Shown here one piece after another: positions 53,467 to 62,501 of a stretch of DNA of 64,000 nt; within the stretch, counting starts at the first letter, position 1; each line of letters opens with the position of its first letter. The stretch covers positions 348,697 through 412,696 of the forward strand of contig NZ_JAEFCA010000005.1 in assembly GCF_016405855.1 (NCBI RefSeq), given 5' to 3'. The translations under genes and the position numbers were made by a program. The stretch comes from Flavobacterium sp. IB48 (GTDB lineage Bacteria; Bacteroidota; Bacteroidia; Flavobacteriales; Flavobacteriaceae). The notes beneath the pieces are model-generated. The model did no database searches. It was not told the origin of the DNA and saw nothing but the letters and a program-made list of their open reading frames with translations.

Positions 53467-53480
53467 GGCATATTCTTTGC
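53467..53480 (+). promoter_or_regulatory. Sigma-54 (RpoN) promoter
   Basis: AGGCATATTCTTTGC contains the -24 GG (53467-53468) and -12 GC (53479-53480) with the required 10 bases between them, plus GGCA and TTTGC matches to the consensus TGGCAC-N5-TTGC. Transcription would start near 53491, giving a leader of about 44 bases before the small peptide gene. Confidence 0.7.
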
Positions 53481-53534
53481 CTGTAGAAGTCTAAATTATA
53501 TTAAAATAAATCAAAATAAGACAAAAAACAGATT

Positions 53535-53687
53535 ATGACTTACTCCTCTTTAACTGATACTCCAATAGAATCTACAGCCAACCAGACTACTTTAAAACCT
53601 TATACAATTGCCTTGTCCGATTTTTTTCTCGCAACACAAGTAACTGATTTTTTATCAAAAGTCACAACACAAACCACACCTTGCTAA
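53535..53687 (+). CDS. 50-residue Thr-rich peptide with C-terminal Cys, sigma-54 controlled
   Basis: An ATG-to-TAA frame directly after the sigma-54 promoter. The peptide has 13 Thr and 5 Ser in 50 residues and a single Cys as the last residue, in VTTQTTPC. No signal peptide or membrane segment is visible. The centre, KPYTIALSDFFLATQVTDFL, could be an amphipathic helix. It is between the response regulator and two AraC-type regulators, about 80 bases before the first. It could be a signal peptide in the communication sense, a modified-peptide precursor, or a small protein of another kind. No known family recognised; no modifying enzyme is in the window. Confidence 0.55.
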   Translation: MTYSSLTDTPIESTANQTTLKPYTIALSDFFLATQVTDFLSKVTTQTTPC

Positions 53688-53765
53688 AAATCAACAACTT
53701 ACAATTAAAAAAAATATTTATTTAGTAAAAATAACTTAACTTTATAATATAAAATTCAATTACAT

Positions 53766-54746
53766 ATGAAAATAATTGAACATCATTACAGTGCTGACTT
53801 GAATTGGGTTAAGCACTATGCTGCACAAATTGGCGGAAAAATTGAAGGAAATTTTATTATTCTTCCACAAGACTCCCAAACTGGCACAAGATACGTTTTA
53901 GATTGTGGTGATGGTATAATTGCTTACTATATCAATGTTGAATATCATAGAAACTTCCAACTTATACAAAAAAATCTGAATCAAGATTTTGTCGGATTTT
54001 ATTATAATCTCACAGAAGGCGAAGCATCTGTAAGTAATATTCATTTTATGTACAATGTTGGTCGATGGCAATACAATCTAGCAGTAATCGACGGATCTCT
54101 TGATTCAAAATATAATGTTGTAAAAGGAAGTAAAACTTTTGCCTTATGCATTTTTATCAAAAAGAGTACAATCAGAGCTTTTGCAAAAAAAAATAATATA
54201 GTTATTCAAAACATAGATAGTGTTGTTAACTCAAAAGTAAATACGATCGTACGTTTTGATAGAATGAGCAACGAAAGTTTCCATCTTTTAAATGATCTAC
54301 GAAAGCTGGAAGTTGGAGGTGCTGTTTTTGACTTAAATTTAAGAGGTACCGTTCATTTACTAATTTCTAATTATTTAAAAAAAATCGCTACAAAAAGATT
54401 AATTATCCAAACTGTAAATGAAAATGACTTAAATCATATCATTAACATGCAAATGTATCTAGTTAGTCATCTCGAAGATCATTTTCCAAGTATAACAGAC
54501 ATGGCAAAAATGTCAAACATGTCTGAATCAAAATTTAAAACATTATTCAAAAAAATAACTGGCAATACTCCCAATGCTTTTTTCATGGACAATAAACTAT
54601 TATTAGCTAAGGAACTCCTAGAAAAAAAGCAACTTACTATTTCTCAAATTTCAGATCAGCTTCATTTCACCAATAATTCATATTTCGCTTCAAAATTTAG
54701 AGAACATTTCGGACTCTCACCAAAAGCATTTAATACCCAATTATAA
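53766..54746 (+). CDS. AraC-type regulator with unrecognised N-terminal domain (copy 1)
   Basis: A 326-residue cytoplasmic regulator. The N-terminal 200 residues are a probable sensor (HHYSADLNWVKHYAAQIGG, FVGFYYNLTEGEASV, KTFALCIFIKKSTIRAF). The C-terminal 100 are an AraC/XylS DNA-binding domain (SITDMAKMSNMSESKFKTLF, ISQISDQLHFTNNSYFASKF). A paralogue follows 33 bases downstream. Position after a sigma-54-driven peptide gene suggests both are in the same regulon; they could read the peptide or its product. No own promoter box was seen. Confidence 0.85.
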   Translation: MKIIEHHYSADLNWVKHYAAQIGGKIEGNFIILPQDSQTGTRYVLDCGDGIIAYYINVEYHRNFQLIQKNLNQDFVGFYYNLTEGEASVSNIHFMYNVGRWQYNLAVIDGSLDSKYNVVKGSKTFALCIFIKKSTIRAFAKKNNIVIQNIDSVVNSKVNTIVRFDRMSNESFHLLNDLRKLEVGGAVFDLNLRGTVHLLISNYLKKIATKRLIIQTVNENDLNHIINMQMYLVSHLEDHFPSITDMAKMSNMSESKFKTLFKKITGNTPNAFFMDNKLLLAKELLEKKQLTISQISDQLHFTNNSYFASKFREHFGLSPKAFNTQL

Positions 54747-54779
54747 TAATTGCAGTAAATAAAATTAAATAAGCCGCTT

Positions 54780-55772
54780 ATGAGAAAAATTACTCATTAC
54801 TATAGTTTAACACCAGAATGGCAAGTGAATGTAGCAGAGCAGTTAAATACCGAATTAATAGATAACAAATTGATGATGATTCCTAAAGAAATTGGAAAAG
54901 GTTTTTTTTACTTTTCCCAAATTATGGATGGAATTTCTGTAGTTTATGCTGATCTGGTTGCCAATGAACCTTTAAAAATTACACGTCTAAAATCTGACAA
55001 TCAATTGTATATTTTTCACTTTGATTTAAGTGAGCATATCAATCTTATTAAAATCAATAACATTGATTATGAAATTGGCTCCTTTAATCAGTTGGATTTA
55101 GCAATTCTTGATAACCAAATCGAAAGTTCATTTAAACCCGCTGTAAATGAAAGAACCATCGCGTTAAGAATTTTAATAGATAAAAAACTACTTCACGATT
55201 TTATTCAAAAAATCACATTAGAAGAAAATGCTTTTACAGAAACACAAAACAATAAAAAGGCATTTTATCATTACGGAAATATTGATAGTAATAGCATACT
55301 ATTAATTCAGTCTTTAAAAACAAAATCTGTTAAAGATTTATCTTATGACTCTTTTATTAAAGGCATCTCTTTAAAAATTTTAGGGAACTTTTTCAATAAA
55401 TTTTACAATACCAACCAACAAAATAAGCCGCTAACTGAAATTGAAAACGAAGCATTGGAGAAAACAAAAAACTACTTAATAAATAATCTTTACGGACCAT
55501 TTCCTTCTCTTGTTTTTCTATCTGGAATGGCTGGAATGTCTTCTTCTAAATATAAAAATTATTTCAAAAGACGTTATAATAACACACCTAAAAATTTATT
55601 TATTGAAGAAAAAATGATTTTAGCGCAAAAGCTTTTAAAAAGTGGCCAATACTCAACTTTAACTTCTGTAATGTATGAACTCAACTATACCAAACTAAAT
55701 TATTTTTCTACCAAGTATTTTAAACTTTTAAAAACTAGACCGATTGATGATTTCATAAAAAAAAATTCATAA
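54780..55772 (+). CDS. AraC-type regulator, divergent paralogue (copy 2)
   Basis: A 330-residue protein that aligns along its length with copy 1: N-terminal ITHYYSLTPEWQVNVAEQL, a middle segment NERTIALRILIDKKLLHDF parallel to the first copy's, and a diverged AraC-type C-terminus (SLVFLSGMAGMSSSKYKNYF, MYELNYTKLNYFSTKYFKLL). The second helix-turn-helix keeps the overall pattern but departs from the family signature, so it may have changed specificity. It begins 33 bases after copy 1, so they are one transcript. A convergent terminator follows. Confidence 0.8.
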   Translation: MRKITHYYSLTPEWQVNVAEQLNTELIDNKLMMIPKEIGKGFFYFSQIMDGISVVYADLVANEPLKITRLKSDNQLYIFHFDLSEHINLIKINNIDYEIGSFNQLDLAILDNQIESSFKPAVNERTIALRILIDKKLLHDFIQKITLEENAFTETQNNKKAFYHYGNIDSNSILLIQSLKTKSVKDLSYDSFIKGISLKILGNFFNKFYNTNQQNKPLTEIENEALEKTKNYLINNLYGPFPSLVFLSGMAGMSSSKYKNYFKRRYNNTPKNLFIEEKMILAQKLLKSGQYSTLTSVMYELNYTKLNYFSTKYFKLLKTRPIDDFIKKNS

Positions 55773-55829
55773 AAAAGATTCCAACAAGTCTATTATCAAA
55801 ACTTTTTGTTTCAAATAATTCAAAAAAAA

Positions 55830-55864
55830 AAGCTGCTGAAAATATTTTCATTGAACAGCAGCTT
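55830..55864. terminator. Bidirectional terminator between AraC pair and OmpA-type gene
   Basis: AAGCTGCTG (55830-55838) pairs with CAGCAGCTT (55856-55864), with A/T runs on both sides and an inner GAAAATATTTTC palindrome. It suits the convergent genes. Confidence 0.8.
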
Positions 55865-55877
55865 AAAAAATAAACTA

Positions 55878-57851
55878 TTATTTAATGCTAATTATAAACT
55901 CTGAGCGTCTATTAACTTCATGCTCACTCTCTGAACATACAACGCCATTTGAACAATGATTTAATAGGTGTGTTTCTCCAAAACCTTCGCCAGTAATTCT
56001 ATTTCTGTCAATTCCAGCATTTACTATATACTCAACTGTGGATTTTGCTCGATTTTTAGATAATGCCATATTAAACTCATCACGTCCACGGCTATCTGTA
56101 TAAGAATTGACCTTAATAATAACATTTGGTCTGTCTTTCATTATACTAACAACTTTATCCAATTCTTTTTTAGAGGATGTACGGATATTATAACCATTAA
56201 AATCAAAGTATATTGGCTTAAGATTTAATATCTCAGCTAAATTATCCCCTTCCTTAATTTTTCTTTTTTCTCCATCAACAATAACCTCCAATTCCTTTAC
56301 AAGTTCAATAGAAATTTCCTTTTTCTCTAAAGGCTTTAATTGTGCTATATCAATTGTTTTATTCGATAATCCAACTTTATGATAAAAAGCTTTAAATGCT
56401 AAAAATGGAGCTAAAGGGACAAAATATTTACCATCTTCATCTGTTTTAATAGAAGCAACGATCTCATTATCGGAATTAAGAATATCAACGTCTAAATCTT
56501 TTACAGGTGTGCCATTTTCTGTAATTGTACCGAAGATGGAAGCATGTATGTCAAAATCAAAATTTGCAGGTTTGGTTTCCTTAAAACCAAAAATATCATC
56601 GTTGCCATATCTATTTGATGAAAAGAAACCGTTACCGTCTTTCTTAATTACATAAGCAAAATCATCAAAAGTCGAATTTACGCCATCTCCTACATTTATT
56701 ACATGATACTTTCCTTTTTCATCTTTAATTGCAGCAAATACATCTAATCCACCTAATCCAGGGTGGCCATCTGAAGCAAAATACAAAATTCCGTTATCAT
56801 CCATAAAAGGAAAAGTTTCACGTCCAGGAGTATTAATTTCTTCTGGAAGTTTAGTTACGTCATTACCTATAATACCACCTTTTTTTAAACTAACAACATA
56901 TAAATCTGAATTACCAAATTTATTATTACGATCTGAAGCAAAAAATAACTGAGTTTCATCTGGACTTAATGCTGGATGCCCCGACGAAAATCCATCGCTA
57001 TTTATTGGATAAGGAAGTTCTTTTACTTTTTTCCATTCCCCATTTACATTTTCTGCAACATAAATTTTTAGAAAATTTGTTCCATTTTTATCACCACTTA
57101 ATTTCCCGTCGTAATAATTGTTTCTGGTAAAAAACATATACTTCCCATCTTTAGTAACAGCAGGACTACTTTGATGGTATCTTGTATTGACATCTCCTTT
57201 TAATGTTTCTGAATTTGTTAACCCTCCATCTACAGTAATATTAGCAGTGTAAAGTTTTAAAAAAGATTTTTCATTCCAACTATGCTTACGTTTAATTACA
57301 ATACCTGTATCTTTTGCCGAAGCATAAATAACCATGTCTTTCCCATAAAATCCTGTTCCAAAATCAGAAAAAGAACTATTAATTTCAACATTTTTCAAAA
57401 TATATCGGCCTGATTCTCTCTTAATTTCTTCCAAAAGTTTCTTATCATCCCAGTTATCACTTTCTTTTATTTTCCCAATAACATTAAAATACTTTCTCAT
57501 GATCTCATAAGATTCTTTGTATTTCTGAAGATTATTTAAAGATTGAGCATATCTAAAATAGTACTCTGGATCGACGGTAATTCCTGAATTTAGAACCTTT
57601 GAATAAGCCATTGATGCCTCTGCATAACTAGCATTAAAATAATAGCAATCTCCAAGTTTAATAAAGACCTTTACAGATGTATTTCCTTTATCTACAATAT
57701 CTTGATATAACTTACCTGCTTCCAAAAAAGCAAGTTTGTTATAAAAGTCATCTGCTTTTTCAATTTTTTTATTTTGAGCCTGTGCACTAACTATGTGAAC
57801 AAAGCTGATAAAAAATAAAAAATAAAGTGAATTTAATTTCCTAGTTATCAT
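55878..57851 (-). CDS. OmpA-family protein with TPR-like and WD40-like repeats
   Basis: A 657-residue exported protein. After a signal peptide (about 1-25) it has TPR-like helices (about 30-130), WD40-like PD40 repeats (about 190-420; SPAVTKDGKYMFFTRN, HPALSPDETQLFFASD, TFPFMDDNGILYFASDGHPG), a carboxypeptidase-regulatory-like segment (about 425-520) and an OmpA peptidoglycan-binding domain (about 540-657; YTDSRGRDEFNMALSKNRA). It ends the operon with PorP/SprF and a type-B CTD protein, a common flavobacterial triplet. It probably anchors the outer-membrane complex to peptidoglycan. It resembles PorE and related proteins. Confidence 0.9.
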   Translation of the reverse strand: MITRKLNSLYFLFFISFVHIVSAQAQNKKIEKADDFYNKLAFLEAGKLYQDIVDKGNTSVKVFIKLGDCYYFNASYAEASMAYSKVLNSGITVDPEYYFRYAQSLNNLQKYKESYEIMRKYFNVIGKIKESDNWDDKKLLEEIKRESGRYILKNVEINSSFSDFGTGFYGKDMVIYASAKDTGIVIKRKHSWNEKSFLKLYTANITVDGGLTNSETLKGDVNTRYHQSSPAVTKDGKYMFFTRNNYYDGKLSGDKNGTNFLKIYVAENVNGEWKKVKELPYPINSDGFSSGHPALSPDETQLFFASDRNNKFGNSDLYVVSLKKGGIIGNDVTKLPEEINTPGRETFPFMDDNGILYFASDGHPGLGGLDVFAAIKDEKGKYHVINVGDGVNSTFDDFAYVIKKDGNGFFSSNRYGNDDIFGFKETKPANFDFDIHASIFGTITENGTPVKDLDVDILNSDNEIVASIKTDEDGKYFVPLAPFLAFKAFYHKVGLSNKTIDIAQLKPLEKKEISIELVKELEVIVDGEKRKIKEGDNLAEILNLKPIYFDFNGYNIRTSSKKELDKVVSIMKDRPNVIIKVNSYTDSRGRDEFNMALSKNRAKSTVEYIVNAGIDRNRITGEGFGETHLLNHCSNGVVCSESEHEVNRRSEFIISIK

Positions 57852-57871
57852 CTTATTATATTGTTTTTTAA

Positions 57872-58789
57872 TTAAAAGAACCTTGGTGTTACTAATCTGT
57901 ATTTTGTATTGGTAAACAAATCAAAACGAAGGAAAATTTCATGAGATCCTGAATTATAGTTTCTTAATCTTGTCGTTTCAAGATCATAAGCATATCCAAT
58001 ATTAATTTGTGGTGTTACCTGAAATCCCGCCATTCCGCTTAATGCTGCATCCCATCTGTAAGCTGCGCCAAGAGTAAACTTATCATTAAAAAGAAAATTA
58101 GCCGAAACATCAACTGCTAATGGCGCTCCTTCAACCATTTTTATCATTGCAGCTGGTTTAAATTTCAAATCACTATTCAAATCAAATACATACCCTCCCA
58201 TAGCATAAAAATGCATTCTTTTTGAGACCATTGAGGATTGGATATCATCAAAAAACTTCGTTTCCAGAATCATAGGTACAGATAAACCTGCATACCATTT
58301 TGGTGTGTGAAAATATACTCCCGCTCCCACATTTGGAGAAATTTTCGATAATTGCCCCGTAAGAAATGGATCATTTGGATCAAAAACTTTTAGTTTTGTA
58401 TAATCAACATTAAGAAAATTGCCAGTTCCGCTAATTCCCAAAGACATATGTAAATCTGCTGAAAGTTGAATAGGATAAGAATAGCTTATGGTAACATTCG
58501 TTTCACTAGAAGGCCCTATTTTATCATTCATTATAGAAAAACCTAAACCTTGTCCGCTTTTTGTAATAGGTAGTTCAACAGAAAAGTTGGCTGTTTTTGG
58601 TCCTCCTTCAAATCCAATCCATTGCGCTCTGTATAGTCCAAATATACTAGGTACTGCACGCGTACCAGTATAAGCCGGATTTATTGTCATTGTATTGTAC
58701 ATGTATTGGGTGTATTGAGATTCTTGCTGAGCTGAAACTTTCAGAATCCCTATCAACAATATTATCATTGTACACAGATAATTTTTCAT
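57872..58789 (-). CDS. PorP/SprF-family type IX secretion-associated membrane protein
   Basis: A 305-residue outer-membrane beta-barrel of the PorP/SprF family. It has a signal peptide (about 1-20), then the family opening QYTQYMYNTMTINPAYTGTR and GLYRAQWIGFEGGPKT. The C-terminus has FQVTPQINIGYAYD. SprF-like proteins are needed to secrete or attach type-B CTD cargo through the type IX system; each often serves its own cargo. Here it lies between the cargo gene and the OmpA-type gene, on the same strand with gaps of 20 and 29 bases. Confidence 0.93.
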   Translation of the reverse strand: MKNYLCTMIILLIGILKVSAQQESQYTQYMYNTMTINPAYTGTRAVPSIFGLYRAQWIGFEGGPKTANFSVELPITKSGQGLGFSIMNDKIGPSSETNVTISYSYPIQLSADLHMSLGISGTGNFLNVDYTKLKVFDPNDPFLTGQLSKISPNVGAGVYFHTPKWYAGLSVPMILETKFFDDIQSSMVSKRMHFYAMGGYVFDLNSDLKFKPAAMIKMVEGAPLAVDVSANFLFNDKFTLGAAYRWDAALSGMAGFQVTPQINIGYAYDLETTRLRNYNSGSHEIFLRFDLFTNTKYRLVTPRFF

Positions 58790-58818
58790 TACTTATAAAT
58801 TAAATTTGTTTTTAAATT

Positions 58819-60102
58819 TTATTGACTATTTATATACAAATAGCCTGTTTTTTCTCTGGCTTTTTTCCCGTCATTATAATTCAATATGTAGAAATAAGTT
58901 CCTGCAGGAAGTTTTTCATTTCTACTAATTGTAGCACGTCCATCAGAATAACCTTCAAACATATTATCTGTTTCATTATAGCCTTTAGTCTCGTATACTT
59001 TAACTCCCCATCTATTATAAATTTCCACTTTATTGTCAGGGTATTTGCTAATTCCTTTAATGTAAAACTTGTCATTCAGACCATCTCCATTTGGAGAGAT
59101 TGAATTATATACTACTAATTCATCTTTTTCTTTTTCTACTATTGCAGTAGTAAACAAGCCATATCCTTTTACCTTGGTCGTCAATAAATTTGAATATCCC
59201 TCACTTGAAACTGCGTCACTAAGAGCCCCATTTTCATTTACCCATTTCTTCAATTGTTCATCCCAGCGAACTATGACTACTTTAGTATCTCCTTTCTCAG
59301 AAAGAAATTCTTCTGGGGTAGTATCTTGGTCGAGAGTTAGAGTTAACACTATATTTTCTCCTGCTAGAGTTTGCTCCACTTCCCAATATTCTTTGTTATT
59401 AATTTTAAGAATAGATTCTTCTTTTTGTAGATGAGAATGAGTCGCATCATCTGAATTTTTAAAAAAATATTGAGTTGTATAGCTATTGTTTTCAGAAATT
59501 GACTCTTGAAAAGCAGGTCTTAAATAGTTTACTGCCCCAACAGGAAACAGAAAATCTTTTTTACCATTTTTTTGAACCCTGCCATCGACAAAACTTCCAT
59601 CATGCACTTTTTGATGGGTCGCATTTTCATTGAAAATTATCAAACCATTTAAATCAACTGCATTTATAATCCCTTTGTCAAACTCTGCTATGTTATTTAC
59701 AGAAATAGTAGCTCCTAAATAAAAAGGGGCACTTTCGCTGTTATTAGAAAATATAATATTTTCAAAATCCGAAATTCCATCCCCTTCTATAAACTGTCCG
59801 GAAGTCCCCATAAAAAAGGTTTTTCCATTACTAAAAGTTTTATTAAAACTTGCATTACCATCGTTTTTCCAATCTTTAAAAACGTAGACATCTCCATCAT
59901 TTATAAAACTTCCTGAAGATTTATTCATGTAATCCTCGTAAATCGAAAGTATTCCTCCGTCCTTAACCGAAAGTTCACCTGCATTTGTAAATTGAGCACG
60001 TCCCTTTTGAAAATTGAGGAGACTTAGTCCTATTAATAAATAATATTTCACTATTGAATTAATTGTTATTACCTTATTTATATATGAAGCAATGTTTATC
60101 AT
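58819..60102 (-). CDS. Secreted protein with type-B (gliding-motility-associated) C-terminal domain
   Basis: A 427-residue protein with an N-terminal signal segment (about 20-37, ending GRAQ), beta-rich middle (about 40-325), and a C-terminal type-B sorting domain (about 330-427; SISPNGDGLNDKFYIKGI, VEIYNRWGVKVYET, LPAGTYFYILNYNDG, GYLYI). Such CTDs are read by the type IX secretion system and the cargo is released or held at the cell surface. The partner SprF-like gene is directly downstream. A CAAAAATA box at 60146-60153 (minus-strand TAnnTTTG) may be part of the promoter. Confidence 0.9.
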   Translation of the reverse strand: MINIASYINKVITINSIVKYYLLIGLSLLNFQKGRAQFTNAGELSVKDGGILSIYEDYMNKSSGSFINDGDVYVFKDWKNDGNASFNKTFSNGKTFFMGTSGQFIEGDGISDFENIIFSNNSESAPFYLGATISVNNIAEFDKGIINAVDLNGLIIFNENATHQKVHDGSFVDGRVQKNGKKDFLFPVGAVNYLRPAFQESISENNSYTTQYFFKNSDDATHSHLQKEESILKINNKEYWEVEQTLAGENIVLTLTLDQDTTPEEFLSEKGDTKVVIVRWDEQLKKWVNENGALSDAVSSEGYSNLLTTKVKGYGLFTTAIVEKEKDELVVYNSISPNGDGLNDKFYIKGISKYPDNKVEIYNRWGVKVYETKGYNETDNMFEGYSDGRATISRNEKLPAGTYFYILNYNDGKKAREKTGYLYINSQ

Positions 60103-60286
60103 ATCGATCTTTATTTAACATTAACACGATTATCAACTCGAAACGCAAAAATACTTTCAGAATAAAATTCGAATAACCTCCTAAAGTCATAAGTGTATTA
60201 AAATAGGATTAAATATTACAATCATTTAATATCTCAAGAATCATCTCATAACTAATATTGGTTTAAATTTTTCTTTATCAACACAT

Positions 60287-60321
60287 AAAAAAAACGAAAC
60301 AGCTGTTTCAACTGTTTCGTT
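60287..60321 (-). terminator. Intrinsic terminator after the 201-residue gene
   Basis: On the minus strand, AACGAAACAG (60321-60312) pairs with CTGTTTCGTT (60302-60293), followed by a run of T. It separates the surface-protein operon from the type-B CTD operon. Confidence 0.8.
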
Positions 60322-60366
60322 CCTTTTCTTACAAATCTTAAAAATTTATATTTACATCTTTTTTCT

Positions 60367-60972
60367 TTATTTAGGTGCAAAGACTATATTTATGTAAGAG
60401 TCAAAATTTGCTGGCTTAAGTATTTTATAAGACATAACTCCATTTGCATCTATCCCACTAATTTCAATTAGAGATGGATCGTAATAAGTAACATAATAAT
60501 TTAGTTCCTGCGCATTTGCAATAACTGGAATAATTGATGGGGCACCAGCACTTACCATTTTAGGAGCTGTAAATTCATCTGCATATTCTCTATAAAGATC
60601 TTTTGTCTGTGGAATACCTATAAGCCCAATTTTTGTAGAAATATTTATAGATGGCATATAAAAAAATTTTCTGTTCAACAATGTTGTACAATTCCATTCT
60701 GGAACAGAAGGAGTTCCTATATTTACTGAAATACAATTTGTAGTAATATCATATACCATCAAACCTGTTGCTGGACTCAAAATAGCATTTTTTTGAGCTT
60801 GAGTAAGTCTTGGTATTAAAAGCCCCTTATTTGTGCTTTTTATTTCTAATGCAGAACTAGCATCAGGAGTAATTGTATTTATTCCAGTTTGAGCTGATGT
60901 TTTTGATAGCGTAATAAAAATCAATAGCAAAGAGACAATTGCTTTATAGCCATTTTTAAATAATGTTTTCAT
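60367..60972 (-). CDS. Secreted flavobacterial surface protein, 201 residues (copy 1)
   Basis: A 201-residue exported protein with a signal peptide (about 1-27, ending TSAQ) and the N-terminal motif TGINTITPDASSALEIKSTN, common in flavobacterial secreted or tail-fibre-like proteins. It ends in a domain (FFYMPSINIST, ISGIDANGVMSYKILKPA, SYINIVFAPK) also found in the paralogue at 62502-63107, which is exactly the same length. No enzymatic motif is seen. It has no CTD for type IX secretion, so surface export is not proven. Confidence 0.75.
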   Translation of the reverse strand: MKTLFKNGYKAIVSLLLIFITLSKTSAQTGINTITPDASSALEIKSTNKGLLIPRLTQAQKNAILSPATGLMVYDITTNCISVNIGTPSVPEWNCTTLLNRKFFYMPSINISTKIGLIGIPQTKDLYREYADEFTAPKMVSAGAPSIIPVIANAQELNYYVTYYDPSLIEISGIDANGVMSYKILKPANFDSYINIVFAPK

Positions 60973-61008
60973 AAGTAATTAAATTATTCCGAATACTACT
61001 CCATTATG

Positions 61009-62487
61009 TTATTGTCCATTTTGGAGATCAACCCTAATCATTCTATTGGTCTTAATTTCACAATCTAAAGTAGATGCCGAAACTTTTCTTGACGTCAAAG
61101 CACTACCATTTGACTTTACAGGAGTAATTGTTACTCTATAAGTTCCCTGAACAGTATACGTATGATTCATGTCGTAGCTGGTTTTTCCTGTTGTTATAGG
61201 CTGATCAATGATAGTCCCATCACCAAAATCCCATTTTAAAGAAGTTGCAAGCTTTCCTTCTAAATCACTAACTGTAACGGTAAATTTACTATCATAACCT
61301 GAACACACGGTTCTCTTAACTTCTGAATTTCCCTGAAACCAGTTTGCGGCAAACGAGGGCAATCCTTGAAATGAAAAATTATTTGCTATAAAAAGATTAC
61401 TCACACTGTATATCATTGGGTTATCAAAATCATTAGGATTGTCAATAATACGAAGTCCTCTTGTATTATAATTCGCCCAATATATCCTTTCGTCAGGTCC
61501 TATTTGTAAAGCACCAGGAGAGCCAATACCATCGTTAACCAAACTGTATATTTTTTGAGTTACATCATTAATATTAGGTTTTGAAAATAATTCATCTGCC
61601 TTGTAGACCATAATTCCTGTATTACTTGATATGTATACCAAACTTTGGTCACGAGAAAATTCAACCCCATATGGAGAATTTTGTAAAGCTGTAACAACTT
61701 TAATATTTGAAAATATTCCAGTACTGTTATCAAAATCACCATAAACAATTTTCTTATCAAGGAAAGTAGTCATCACAAAATGTTTACCATCTGGTGTTAT
61801 TTTTAAGTAACCGCAAGCTCCGTTCCCAAGAGTATAATTTCCAATCAAACTGACGACTGGTGTAGCAACTAGACCTGTAGAAGTAAATTTCCAAGCATTC
61901 AAATAGGAATTTGTACCTCTTCCTAAAGCAATAATCCAGTAGCTTGAATTATCTGCATGGCGAATAGACGTAACTGTTTCTCCCGTACTACCTGATGCAC
62001 CATTTAATCTAATATTTTTAGATGTCACAACATTATTATCTATTATATTATAGGAAACGTTATCTGCTAAATTTAAACCAACAGAAACAGCTACATATTT
62101 AGTAGTACTTATAGGATAAGGAAAAATAATCCCTGATTGCGCTGAAGATTTATCTCCATTTAATCCTGTCCCATTGGTCATAAGGCTATTATCATTTTTC
62201 CAAATATTCATACCGTCTGAATAAAACTGCATAGTACCTGTGCTATTAGATAAAGTAAAACATCCTTCTTGTGTACTTATCGAGCTTATTAATTCAACAG
62301 GTAATGATTTGAGAGTTGTACTTGAACCAACTGTTACTCCTCCTCCTAAACCTGTGGCATTTACATCTCGAAGCGAATTCCAGGTTAATCCGGTAGCTTG
62401 ACCAAATACCCAATTATAAGTCTCTTTTTGCGCATATACCGACTGCATAATAAAAATGGAACATACAAATAATATTATTTTTTTCAT
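61009..62487 (-). CDS. Secreted beta-propeller plus PKD-domain protein without visible CTD
   Basis: A 492-residue exported protein: signal peptide (about 1-20, ending VYAQ), a beta-propeller-like region (about 25-380; WVFGQATGLTWN, YLKITPDGKHFVMTTF, YGVEFSRDQSLVYISSN, LQIGPDERIYWANYN) and one PKD-like domain (about 400-475; WDFGDGT, VQGTYRVTITP). Similar proteins usually end in a type-B CTD, but this one stops soon after the PKD domain. The start chosen is ATG at 62487; an in-frame ATG four codons upstream is less typical. It lies between the two 201-residue paralogues and is probably co-transcribed. Confidence 0.8.
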   Translation of the reverse strand: MKKIILFVCSIFIMQSVYAQKETYNWVFGQATGLTWNSLRDVNATGLGGGVTVGSSTTLKSLPVELISSISTQEGCFTLSNSTGTMQFYSDGMNIWKNDNSLMTNGTGLNGDKSSAQSGIIFPYPISTTKYVAVSVGLNLADNVSYNIIDNNVVTSKNIRLNGASGSTGETVTSIRHADNSSYWIIALGRGTNSYLNAWKFTSTGLVATPVVSLIGNYTLGNGACGYLKITPDGKHFVMTTFLDKKIVYGDFDNSTGIFSNIKVVTALQNSPYGVEFSRDQSLVYISSNTGIMVYKADELFSKPNINDVTQKIYSLVNDGIGSPGALQIGPDERIYWANYNTRGLRIIDNPNDFDNPMIYSVSNLFIANNFSFQGLPSFAANWFQGNSEVKRTVCSGYDSKFTVTVSDLEGKLATSLKWDFGDGTIIDQPITTGKTSYDMNHTYTVQGTYRVTITPVKSNGSALTSRKVSASTLDCEIKTNRMIRVDLQNGQ

Positions 62488-62501
62488 GAAATCTCTCAAT
62501 T

